A stretch of DNA of 6,808 nucleotides from Candidatus Eiseniibacteriota bacterium (GCA_030592245.1 JAUVJV010000124.1:1-6808), one strand, 5' to 3'. Positions 1 to 5,744 are shown, counted from the first letter of the stretch. Translations and numbers: made by a program. Notes: generated by a model from the sequence alone, not told the origin.

Positions 1-422
1 TCCATCTCCAACCCGTCCCGGAACAAATCCCCAAGTCTCCTGCCCGCCATATCCATGTCCTCACCCAACCCAAGAAGCCGCCTGGCAGAGGAGTTGACCA
101 GGCGGACCGTACCGCCCCTTTCAATCACCATTATGCCGCTCGTTACCGATTCTACGATTGTCTCGTTCAGGAGCGCGCTCCCGGCGGCCCGCTTCTCGGC
201 TTTCAGATAGAGATCGCTTAGCTCGTTGCCTTCCCGGGTGATCTGCGAGACAATATCCTGAAACGCGGAAGCAACGGTTTCGATATCCGTGACGCTGCCG
301 TCATAGTCGTTGGGCTCCCGGCAGGGCCCGGGACCATCCCGCTTGCCCAGCAGCGAGCTGAGGGCATGGAACCAGCCTCTGAGACCTCCACGGACCTTGA
401 TCTCTACTTGCGTTCTTCCCAT
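1..422 (-). CDS. PAS-domain protein, probable soluble sensor histidine kinase (N-terminal part, cut by window edge)
   Basis: An open frame begins with ATG at 422-420 and runs off the left edge with 140 codons visible. It overlaps the 3' end of the TPR-like gene by 19 nt, with a GGAG about 11 nt upstream, which suggests translational coupling. Residues 1-60 are polar, show no signal peptide or membrane helix, and I do not recognise them. Residues about 62-92 (EGNELSDLYLKAEKRAAG) look helical or coiled-coil. From about residue 87 the text is a typical PAS start: IVESVTSGIMVIERGGTV then LVNSSARRLLGL, with the N-x-A-A-style Asn at 110. The same PAS style (SHGVVTEFNRSASRIL) is seen in the PilS at the other end of the window. 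PAS followed by HisKA/HATPase is the commonest layout for such a start, so a second kinase (compare PilS2 near Myxococcus pilGHI) is my inference. The catalytic domains lie outside the window, so a diguanylate cyclase or an NtrC-type regulator with a PAS domain remains possible. Confidence 0.7.
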   Translation of the reverse strand, partial: MGRTQVEIKVRGGLRGWFHALSSLLGKRDGPGPCREPNDYDGSVTDIETVASAFQDIVSQITREGNELSDLYLKAEKRAAGSALLNETIVESVTSGIMVIERGGTVRLVNSSARRLLGLGEDMDMAGRRLGDLFRDGLEM

Positions 423-1447
423 CCGAATGCGTACTCCACTTCGCCCTTAAGCGGGTCGTATTCCAGGGCCGCACCCTCGATCTCCGGGATTTCCGGAATC
501 TGCCCATCCGCCACCAGCTCGGCAAGGGCTACGGGATACCGGCCATGCTTGTCCAGGTGCCGCGTCAACAGCTTGTCCAGGTCCCGCTTGCTTCGTTCGG
601 CCTGATCCGAGACCCTGGTGGTGCTAAGGACCTTTCCGGTTCCATTGTCCAGGAAGTAGTGCCCCCCAAATGGGTCCGGAGGTATCCTCACAACCAGTCC
701 GGCTCTCTTAAGATCACCGAGGTTCTTCGGAACCAGGCCGCTCGTTAGCTCCAGCCTTCGGACCATGGCGGTCAGGGTGTCCGCCACTTCCTCCAGTCGG
801 ATGTTCTTCAGTGCGTACTCCGCATTATCCTTCATTACAGCATTCGAGCTCGACCGGTGGATCTCCGTCCACAGTTCCTTGGCGATGCCGGTCTTGCCCG
901 CTTTACGATATGCGAAGGCCGAGAAACGCCTGGCGATTTCCGGCGAATCTTCAAACCTGGATGCGAACTTGAAGAAGTGTGCTGCCTTGGCGTGGTCCTC
1001 GAGCTCTACGAAATAGAGAAAAGCCAGGTCAAACGGAAGCTGCCAGCTATACGGGTTGCTGCGCATGCCCTTCCTCAAGAGTTCGGTCCCGGCGGCGGGG
1101 CGACCGGCATCCTGGGCAAGCACAAAGGCCCCGAACCGGTAGGCTCCGACAAACAGGGGGTCAAGATCGGTTATTGTGGAGAAGATGTGCTGTGCAAGGT
1201 GGTATTCCTGGTCACCCCTGCGATGCTCCCCGTAGTACTGGATGCCCCTCAGCCAGAGGAAGTCGGCAATCACCGCATCATAGCCCAGGCTGGCGGTACT
1301 CAAGATGTGCCCCGAGGGGAAGTACATCATTTCCTCTATGACATCGCCCGAGTAGCGCCGCCCGTCCAGGGTATTGCCCAGGAAATAGAGGAGGACCGCC
1401 GAACACAGGACGATTCCGACTCCTGCAAGAACGTGCTTCCTTCTCAC
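404..1447 (-). CDS. Membrane-anchored TPR-like protein of the pilus/ABC operon, with duplicated pseudopilin-like C-terminal modules
   Basis: The protein is 347 aa. I chose GTG at 1447-1445 because it forms a GTGA overlap with the permease stop and has GAAGGG 7 nt upstream; an in-frame longer start would sit well inside the permease. Residues about 5-24 (HVLAGVGIVLCSAVLLYFLG) form one membrane helix after a basic RRK, so the bulk is probably periplasmic with an N-terminal anchor. Residues 35-100 hold a stretch (YFPSG, LGYDAVIADFLWLRGIQYYG, ITDLDP) that I associate with TPR-type proteins found beside pil and ABC-exporter genes in deltaproteobacteria. Residues 100-200 are helical repeats of TPR style (AYRFGAFVLAQ, LLRKGMRSNPYSWQLPFDLA, AAHFFKFAS). 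Residues about 225-275 and 287-340 are two related modules, the first containing PPDPFGGHYFLD, the second HGRYPVALAELV and EYDPLKGEVEY; they resemble GspG pseudopilin C-termini. It probably assists the adjacent ABC system in pilus biogenesis. No enzymatic motif is seen. Confidence 0.75.
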   Translation of the reverse strand: MRRKHVLAGVGIVLCSAVLLYFLGNTLDGRRYSGDVIEEMMYFPSGHILSTASLGYDAVIADFLWLRGIQYYGEHRRGDQEYHLAQHIFSTITDLDPLFVGAYRFGAFVLAQDAGRPAAGTELLRKGMRSNPYSWQLPFDLAFLYFVELEDHAKAAHFFKFASRFEDSPEIARRFSAFAYRKAGKTGIAKELWTEIHRSSSNAVMKDNAEYALKNIRLEEVADTLTAMVRRLELTSGLVPKNLGDLKRAGLVVRIPPDPFGGHYFLDNGTGKVLSTTRVSDQAERSKRDLDKLLTRHLDKHGRYPVALAELVADGQIPEIPEIEGAALEYDPLKGEVEYAFGWEERK

Positions 1448-2208
1448 CTGAATTCCCTTCTCTGGAAGACCAATATGGCCAGGGTAAGAAAGACCACGGT
1501 ATAGAGCAGGGCGTATGAGCACGCGAATGCCACATATGTCCCGTCCACAGGTACGCCGTGTATCACCTTGCTCTTGACATTCAGGTACTCAAGGTTCGGA
1601 AGCACATAATACCCGAAATGGGCCACGGCCTTTACCGAGACTGACCCGAAGCGCGCGGCCAGCTCCTTGAGGTCGGCGCTGGTGTGGCCTGCAACATAGA
1701 GCAGCATCGTGAAAATCGCGCCCAGGATCGGTGAACAGAGTGTGGACATGAACACCGACAGTGCCGTGAGAAGCACCAGCTCCATCCAGATGAGGAAGAT
1801 GGCCGTCAGAAGCCCCGCCTGGAAGCTCCGGGTCACCACCGTGTTGACTATCATGAAAACGGCGGCCATTCCGACAACCAGAACGGCGACGATCGCATTC
1901 AATCCCAGGAACTTGCCGATAATGAACTTGCACCTGCTCACGGGCTTGGACAGCACCGTATATATGGTCTTTCTTTCAATCTCCTTGTAAATGATCCCGG
2001 TACCGATCAGGATGGCTATCAGGAAAGTCAGCACGGAGATCGATGCCAGGCCGAGATCCTGGGTGATGCGCTGCTGCTCGCCCAGTGATAATGGCCCGAT
2101 TATGAAGCTCGCGGCAAGAATGGCTATCGCGAAGATGCCTATCATGAGAAAGAGCCTGTCCCTGACTCCTTCCCTAAATGTGTTCCTTGCTAAACCGATG
2201 ATCCTCAC
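1444..2208 (-). CDS. ABC-2-type transporter permease (PilI-like)
   Basis: This is a 254-aa integral membrane subunit that would pair with the ATPase encoded just upstream. I chose GTG at 2208-2206 because AAGGAG lies 6 nt before it. A longer ATG start at 2265 would deepen the overlap with the ATPase gene to 92 nt and add a Cys/Lys-rich stretch atypical of the family. Six hydrophobic segments are visible near residues 20-37, 53-73, 102-123, 131-155, 158-175 and 224-247. Between segments 2 and 3 lies EIERKTIYTVLSKPVSRCKF, the conserved cytoplasmic coupling segment of ABC-2 exporters, which contacts the nucleotide-binding domain. A roughly 45-residue loop (177-222) follows segment 5. The gene overlaps the ATPase gene by 35 nt and the TPR-like gene by 4 nt. 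In Myxococcus xanthus the analogous pilA-proximal pair is pilH/pilI, required for pilus biogenesis. The transported substrate is unknown. Confidence 0.88.
   Translation of the reverse strand: MRIIGLARNTFREGVRDRLFLMIGIFAIAILAASFIIGPLSLGEQQRITQDLGLASISVLTFLIAILIGTGIIYKEIERKTIYTVLSKPVSRCKFIIGKFLGLNAIVAVLVVGMAAVFMIVNTVVTRSFQAGLLTAIFLIWMELVLLTALSVFMSTLCSPILGAIFTMLLYVAGHTSADLKELAARFGSVSVKAVAHFGYYVLPNLEYLNVKSKVIHGVPVDGTYVAFACSYALLYTVVFLTLAILVFQRREFR
1455..1460 (-). promoter_or_regulatory. Ribosome binding site deciding the GTG start of the TPR-like gene
   Basis: The minus strand reads GAAGGG, then 7 nt, then GTG at 1447. The GTG overlaps the permease TGA (GTGA). This supports a start at 1447 over the longer in-frame extension, which would lack an SD in a good position. 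Confidence 0.55.
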
Positions 2209-3196
2209 TGCTCGCTCCTTTTGCTGCCTGCATTTGCAGTCCTTCGTCCGGCACCTGATGCCCACCCTTCGGCCGTGCCATTCCCGCGATCCTGTTCATG
2301 AAATAGTCTTCCAGGGTCTGCCTGAGCGGGGTCACCGCCACGACCCTGCCTCCCGAAGCGACGATACGCGTCACGGCCTCATTGACTCCCATCCGGGGCG
2401 CCAGAGTGACCACCTCCAGGTTGGCCCTGGTCTCCACGTTTCCCAGTCCCAGGTTCCGGAGCCGGGCGTTCGGCAGCCCTTCAATCACGATCTCCACGCT
2501 GCTTACGCTCTCTGAGAGCATGTCGGCTACCCTGGCCACTTCGAGTATGTGACCATTTGAGAGAATGGCGACCCGGTCACAGATCATCTCCACATCCTGA
2601 AGGATGTGAGAGCTGAAGAAGATCGTCTTGCCTTCGGCCTTGAGGTGCCTTATGAGGTCCCTGAGCTCCCTTCTTCCGACCGGATCCAGACCTGACAGAG
2701 GCTCGTCGAGAATCACTATGTCGGGATCGTTTATCAGGGCCTGGGCCAGGCCTATCCGTTGCAACATGCCCTTTGAGAACTTCGAAATCCTCGTGGCCCT
2801 GGCCTCGAGGAGACCCGTGACCCGCAGGAGCTCATCGGTTTTGAACCTCACCCGCCTGCGGTCCATGCCATGCATGTCTCCGCAGAGTTCAAGGAGTTCC
2901 ACAGCCGTCAGATGCTGGTAGAAGTAGGGATGCTCGGGGAGAAAGCCCATCCGGCCCCTGGCCTCGAGCGATGCCGATGGCTGCCCGAAGCAGGTGATCC
3001 TGCCCCCCGATGGCCGGAGCAATCCCATCGCAAGTTTGATGCTGGTGGTCTTGCCGGCCCCGTTAGGTCCGAGGTAGCCAAATATCTCCCCTCTACTAAC
3101 CTCGAAGCTCACCGGGCCGAGTGTGTAAAGACGGCGTCCGGCTATGGAAGATCTGAACGTCTTCGATACCTGATCGAAGTGTAGAGCTGTTTCCAA
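2174..3196 (-). CDS. ABC transporter ATP-binding protein (PilH-like)
   Basis: This is a 340-aa nucleotide-binding subunit of an ABC-2-type exporter. The start is TTG at 3196-3194, chosen because GGGAGGT sits directly upstream and the next residues (ALHFDQVSKTF) are the usual first strand of the fold. Visible motifs are Walker A GPNGAGKTT at 43-51, a Q-loop region GFLPEHPYFYQ at 84-94 in which the usual Gln is Glu88, the signature FSKGMLQR at 140-147, Walker B VILDEP at 161-166 with catalytic Glu165, the D-loop SGLD at 168-171 and the H-loop SSH with His197. A C-terminal accessory domain (about 230-315) ends in LRQTLEDYFM, typical of this subfamily. The polar tail of about 25 residues is the part that overlaps the permease gene by 35 nt. 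It heads an apparent four-gene operon after the pilin region. By position and family it matches PilH of the Myxococcus pilGHI genes; a role in pilus assembly or export is inferred. Confidence 0.93.
   Translation of the reverse strand: METALHFDQVSKTFRSSIAGRRLYTLGPVSFEVSRGEIFGYLGPNGAGKTTSIKLAMGLLRPSGGRITCFGQPSASLEARGRMGFLPEHPYFYQHLTAVELLELCGDMHGMDRRRVRFKTDELLRVTGLLEARATRISKFSKGMLQRIGLAQALINDPDIVILDEPLSGLDPVGRRELRDLIRHLKAEGKTIFFSSHILQDVEMICDRVAILSNGHILEVARVADMLSESVSSVEIVIEGLPNARLRNLGLGNVETRANLEVVTLAPRMGVNEAVTRIVASGGRVVAVTPLRQTLEDYFMNRIAGMARPKGGHQVPDEGLQMQAAKGASSEDHRFSKEHI
2215..2220 (-). promoter_or_regulatory. Ribosome binding site deciding the GTG start of the permease
   Basis: The minus strand carries AAGGAG, then 6 nt, then GTG at 2208. 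It lies inside the 3' end of the ATPase gene, implying coupled translation. Confidence 0.75.
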
Positions 3197-3330
3197 GGAT
3201 ACCTCCCACGCTGAAACAGGAATCCTATGGAATATTCGGCACCTTCTGCGCTGTCCTTTAGAGGAGTGGGCAATTTTGAGCGAGAGGGTGGCTCCTGAAC
3301 AGCCAGCCTCCGAGTGGGGATGGTTCTATA
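3197..3330. other. 134-nt intergenic region between the pilin relic and the ABC operon
   Basis: This holds the ATPase ribosome binding site, an 8-bp palindrome GAATATTC at 3230-3237 and no ORF of note. I could not find a convincing sigma-70 -35/-10 pair at a normal spacing, nor a good -24/-12 element. How the ABC operon is transcribed (weak local promoter or read-through from pilA) is not visible from sequence. Confidence 0.5.
3201..3207 (-). promoter_or_regulatory. Ribosome binding site deciding the TTG start of the ABC ATPase
   Basis: The minus strand reads GGGAGGT, then ATCC, then TTG at 3196. No ATG or GTG in frame lies in a comparable position, so initiation at the rare TTG codon is the best reading. 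Confidence 0.7.
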
Positions 3331-3593
3331 CTATATGCCGGACGTCACCTCCAGTGAGAGCATCGCGTACGTTCCGCGAGCTCTTAATCTATAATTTGAG
3401 GTGTTCGCGGGGTTTATCCCGATCTCCCCTGCGCTCCCCGGGTCGGCGTCCCAGGAGACTACTGTAGCCGCGTCCGTAAATGGGTTGTCCGGGTATGCTC
3501 CACGGGGACACAGATCCTCGAGGGTTTGACATAACGACCATCATCTCGATCAGAGTAAAGCCTCTCTCAGTCTTCAATGGCGGTCACCACCTT
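3331..3593 (-). pseudogene. Degenerate second type IV pilin gene (pilA paralogue), internally deleted and frameshifted
   Basis: Two pieces of a pilin are joined out of frame. From TTG 3577 to 3530 the text is MKTERGFTLIEMMVVM, a good class III prepilin signal with Gly before Phe and Glu at mature position 5. One base later, from 3528 to the TAG at 3333-3331, another frame gives 65 codons starting QTLEDLCPRGAYPDNPF and ending LSLEVTSGI. These align without gaps to PilA residues 75-139; by hand count about 38 of 65 are identical. Relative to pilA, codons for residues about 16-74 are gone (about 176 nt), removing most of the N-terminal helix. The sequence AAGGTGGTGA at 3593-3584 is a one-base variant of the pilA Shine-Dalgarno, at the same 6-nt spacing from a TTG where pilA has ATG. 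The first frame read through gives only 62 unrelated-looking residues. A functional pilin is not possible; this is a relic of a tandem pilin duplication. Confidence 0.9.
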
Positions 3594-3611
3594 GCGTATC
3601 TGTCAAGAACG

Positions 3612-3652
3612 GGGACAGACACCAATTTCGCCACGAAATTGGTGTCTGTCCC
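3612..3652. repeat. 19-bp perfect palindrome, REP/MITE-like extragenic hairpin
   Basis: The left arm GGGACAGACACCAATTTCG (3612-3630) and right arm 3634-3652 are exact reverse complements around a 3-nt CCA loop. It sits between the pilA terminator tail and the relic of the second pilin. The GGGGACAGACACC core looks like the extragenic hairpins that I recall occurring near REP-associated (IS200-like, Y1) transposases in many proteobacterial genomes; that family assignment is recollection and inference. No transposase gene lies in the window. A short CTGTC (3600-3604) can also pair with GACAG (3614-3618), so an alternative fold exists. It is not a good terminator because neither side has a T-run beside the stem. 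Confidence 0.75.
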
Positions 3653-3691
3653 AATAAAGAAAAGGGGTGGTAGCTTGCGCTACCACCCCTT
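3651..3691 (-). terminator. Intrinsic terminator of pilA
   Basis: Reading the minus strand, AAGGGGTGGTAGC (3691-3679) pairs perfectly with 3674-3662 around a GCAA tetraloop of GNRA type. This 13-bp stem is followed at once by a T-rich tract (TTTTCTTTATT). It starts 18 nt after the pilA stop. The plus-strand side has no T-run, so it acts for pilA only. It should insulate the downstream ABC operon from strong pilA transcription. Confidence 0.92.
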
Positions 3692-3709
3692 CTATCGGTC
3701 CAGATCCGA

Positions 3710-4129
3710 CTACATACCTGTCGTAAGCTCGAGCGAAAGCAATGCCGTCTTGCCAAAGCCCTTGATAACATAGTCTGTAGTGTTAGCCGGATTGGCTCCG
3801 ATCACACCCACAGTAGCAGGATCAGCATCCCAGGTAGCGACTGTAGCGCCACCAATGAACGGATTATCTGGATAAGCACCATCCGGACAGAGACCCTGTA
3901 CCGTCTGACCAGCAGGCGTAACGGAAGCAGCCCCGTCGGGATAAACGCCGTCAGTCTGGACAGCGAAATCCTCGAACGCGAGCTGGAACGTGTGCATATT
4001 GGCCTTCACGCTCGCCTCCTTAGCCCTATCCTGCATGCTGATAAAGTTAGGAATAGCTATTGCCGCCAGAATCCCGATAATGACGACAACGATCATCAAC
4101 TCAATCAGAGTGAATCCCTTCTGGTTCAT
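3710..4129 (-). CDS. pilA: Type IV pilin (major pilin, PilA)
   Basis: This is a 139-aa prepilin starting at ATG 4129-4127 behind an excellent SD. The class III signal is MNQKG|FTLIE: cleavage by the prepilin peptidase after Gly5 leaves Phe1 (normally N-methylated) and Glu5 of the mature 134-aa pilin. Residues 9-30 form the conserved hydrophobic helix (LMIVVVIIGILAAIAIPNF), continued by an amphipathic helix to about residue 57. The globular part (58-139) is rich in Gly, Asp, Pro and Thr, with YPDG/YPDNPF motifs, and ends LSLELTTGM. There is a single cysteine (Cys81), so the C-terminal disulfide loop of many T4a pilins is absent. At 139 aa it is much longer than the short Geobacter PilA-N. It follows pilS-pilR, has its own sigma-54-type promoter and its own terminator, which fits a highly expressed, PilR-controlled major pilin. 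A minor pilin or pseudopilin is the less likely alternative. Confidence 0.95.
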   Translation of the reverse strand: MNQKGFTLIELMIVVVIIGILAAIAIPNFISMQDRAKEASVKANMHTFQLAFEDFAVQTDGVYPDGAASVTPAGQTVQGLCPDGAYPDNPFIGGATVATWDADPATVGVIGANPANTTDYVIKGFGKTALLSLELTTGM

Positions 4130-4135
4130 CTAAAT

Positions 4136-4145
4136 TCACCTCCTT
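4136..4145 (-). promoter_or_regulatory. Strong pilA ribosome binding site
   Basis: The minus strand reads AAGGAGGTGA, complementary to nearly the full anti-SD, then 6 nt, then ATG. This fits high pilin expression. Confidence 0.9.
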
Positions 4146-4189
4146 CGCCCAGGCTTTCATAGCCCTTGATAAGTTCAATCATGTAGAGT

Positions 4190-4205
4190 AGCAAGGTTCG
4201 TACCA
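4190..4205 (-). promoter_or_regulatory. Sigma-54 (-24/-12) promoter of pilA
   Basis: The minus strand reads TGGTACGAACCTTGCT, which matches the consensus TGGCACG-N4-TTGCW at all but one fixed position. The invariant GG (4204-4203) and GC (4192-4191) have the required 10-nt spacing. Transcription would begin near 4179, giving a leader of about 50 nt with the SD at its end. The gene just upstream encodes a sigma-54 activator of the PilR type, and pilA is the classic PilR/RpoN target. Start site and activator dependence are inferred. Confidence 0.88.
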
Positions 4206-4298
4206 GGCAGCCGAAAATCAACGAGCCCTGAGACCCCCGTATTTACGGCTCTCCAGCCACACCCACCCGAAGAGAATCCCGGGCAGTCGCGTAATGTA

Positions 4299-4311
4299 TT
4301 GCAAATTGCAA
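4299..4311. promoter_or_regulatory. Possible upstream activator (PilR) site: TTGCAA repeat
   Basis: TTGCAAATTGCAA contains two copies of TTGCAA spaced 7 nt apart (start to start), each self-palindromic. It lies about 95-110 bp upstream of the -24 element, in the range where sigma-54 activators bind, just after the pilR stop codon. A smaller inverted element, CCGT-ATTT-ACGG, lies at 4237-4248. Neither can be matched to a known PilR site by eye, so the role is a guess from position. Confidence 0.3.
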
Positions 4312-4316
4312 GAACG

Positions 4317-5729
4317 CTAGTCGGATTTTGCACTTTCCACCAGTTGTCTGTCGAAGTTGTCCTGCCCATCCGCTTTGTCACAGCGGTAGCGCTGAAGCTT
4401 CCTGTAGAGTGTTGAGGCGTTGATGCCGAGAATCGATGCGGCCCGCTTCTTATGCCAGCCGGTCTCGTCAAGGACCTTGAGGAGGTATTCCTTCTCAAGT
4501 TCCTCAAGTGTCAGATTGCTCGTGGACACGACCGATCCCCTGCTCTGGGTGCGCGATCGGCGCAGCCTCTCCGGCAGGTCCTCGGCCGTGATCACGCGGC
4601 CTTCCTGAAGGATCACACCCCGCTCCAGGGCGTTTTCGAGTTCTCTCACATTGCCAGGCCAGTCGTATCTCATCAAGGTATCGAATGCCTCCGCAGACAA
4701 AGTCTTAACTGGCTTATCGGCAGTACCGCCGTGACCCTTGAGGAAATGCTCAACCAGGAGGGGGATATCATCCTTTCTCTGCCTCAGGGGAGGCAGGTGG
4801 ATGGGAATCACGTTCAAGCGGTAGAACAGGTCAGCGCGGAACCGGCCCGTCTCAACTGCATTCTCCAGGTCCGAATTGGTCGCTGCGATCAGGCGGACGT
4901 CCACCTTGATCGCCTTGGTAGCGCCCACCGGAATTACCTCCCGCTCCTGGAGGACCCTCAGGAGCTTCACCTGAATCGCGGGCGTGGTCTCACCCACCTC
5001 GTCCAGGAAGAAGGTCCCACCCTTGGCGACGGTGAACATGCCATCCTTGTCGCGCACCGCCCCGGTGAAAGAGCCTCTGACATGTCCGAAAAGCTCGCTC
5101 TCGAGCAATGCCTCGGGGAGAGCGCCGCAGTTGATCGACACGAAAGGCCCCTTTACCCTGTCGCTCCTGTGGTGTATCTCCCTGGCCACCAGCTCCTTGC
5201 CTGTACCGCTCTCGCCAAATATGAGGATGGTTGAGTCGGTATCCGCCACCTTGTCCACAAGGGCAAACACCTGGCGGATTCTCTCGCTCTTCCCTATGAT
5301 CGGCCTCTTGATTTGGTTCTTCTTAATCTCCTGTTTCAGACGCCTGTTCTCATTCCGGAGTGAGCGCATCTCAATGGCCTTCCTGACGAGTTGCTTGATC
5401 TCATCATTCCTTGCCTGTTTAAGCAGATACGCGAAGGCGCCCTTGTTCACGGCTTCGATTGCGGTGTCCATCGATGCATGGCCGGTCATCAGGATCACGG
5501 GGACCGAAGGGTCCATCTGCCTGATGGCGGTAAGCACTTCCATACCGTTCATTCCCGGCATCTTGATGTCCGTGATCACTACATGGAAATTCTCTTCCTT
5601 GAATCTCTCAATGGCCTTCTCACCGCAATCGGCGGCCACAACCTCATAGCGCTCCTTGCCGAGGAGTATCTTGAGGAATTCCCTCATCCCCTCCTCATCC
5701 TCAACAACCAGTATTCTCTCATCAGCCAT
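4317..5729 (-). CDS. pilR: Sigma-54-dependent response regulator PilR (NtrC family)
   Basis: This 470-aa activator has three domains. Residues 1-120 are a receiver: acidic residues E10/D11, phospho-acceptor Asp54 (VITDIKMPG), Thr82 and Lys104. The residue after Lys104 is Gln, where most receivers have Pro. Residues about 143-375 are the sigma-54-interacting AAA+ ATPase: Walker A GESGTGKE at 172-179, the sigma-54-contacting loop as GSFTGA at 219-224, Walker B GGTFFLDE at 237-244, sensor I ATN at 283-285 and sensor II region WPGNVREL at 357-364. Residues 422-449 are a Fis-type helix-turn-helix (KKRAASILGINASTLYRKL), followed by an acidic tail of about 20 residues. GSFTGA in place of GAFTGA is, as I recall, usual in PilR. 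ATG at 5729 follows GGAG by 8 nt, 15 nt after the pilS stop, so kinase and regulator are co-transcribed. The predicted target is the pilA promoter immediately downstream. Confidence 0.95.
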   Translation of the reverse strand: MADERILVVEDEEGMREFLKILLGKERYEVVAADCGEKAIERFKEENFHVVITDIKMPGMNGMEVLTAIRQMDPSVPVILMTGHASMDTAIEAVNKGAFAYLLKQARNDEIKQLVRKAIEMRSLRNENRRLKQEIKKNQIKRPIIGKSERIRQVFALVDKVADTDSTILIFGESGTGKELVAREIHHRSDRVKGPFVSINCGALPEALLESELFGHVRGSFTGAVRDKDGMFTVAKGGTFFLDEVGETTPAIQVKLLRVLQEREVIPVGATKAIKVDVRLIAATNSDLENAVETGRFRADLFYRLNVIPIHLPPLRQRKDDIPLLVEHFLKGHGGTADKPVKTLSAEAFDTLMRYDWPGNVRELENALERGVILQEGRVITAEDLPERLRRSRTQSRGSVVSTSNLTLEELEKEYLLKVLDETGWHKKRAASILGINASTLYRKLQRYRCDKADGQDNFDRQLVESAKSD

Positions 5730-5744
5730 CTCGGTGACTCCGCT

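Noticed and set aside
857..1504. Long plus-strand open frame (215 codons) opposite the TPR-like gene
   Set aside because: It is antisense to a gene with recognisable protein features. The translation has no domain and no proper ribosome binding site; long shadow frames are expected in GC-rich coding DNA.
1444..2265. Longer permease beginning at ATG 2265
   Set aside because: The extra 19 residues (MGIRCRTKDCKCRQQKERA) are the out-of-frame reading of the ATPase 3' end, whereas the GTG at 2208 has a well-spaced AAGGAG.
3290..3305. TGGC-N8-GAGC on the minus strand, a possible second sigma-54 promoter before the ABC operon
   Set aside because: The GG and GC are at the right spacing, but the -12 half reads GAGC in place of TTGC, so the match is no better than chance in this GC-rich gap.
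3389..3577. Stand-alone 62-aa small protein with a prepilin signal
   Set aside because: After 16 residues the frame leaves the pilin reading, and the neighbouring frame continues a clear pilin C-terminus. It is part of the frameshifted relic, not a short pilin of the Geobacter PilA-N kind.
3612..3691. CRISPR-like repeat array
   Set aside because: There are only two unrelated palindromes, with no repeated unit or spacers; one is a terminator and the other a single hairpin.
4452..5234. Plus-strand open frame of 260 codons opposite pilR
   Set aside because: It lies wholly within the conserved AAA+ and DNA-binding coding region of pilR; the translation is low in structure and matches no family.
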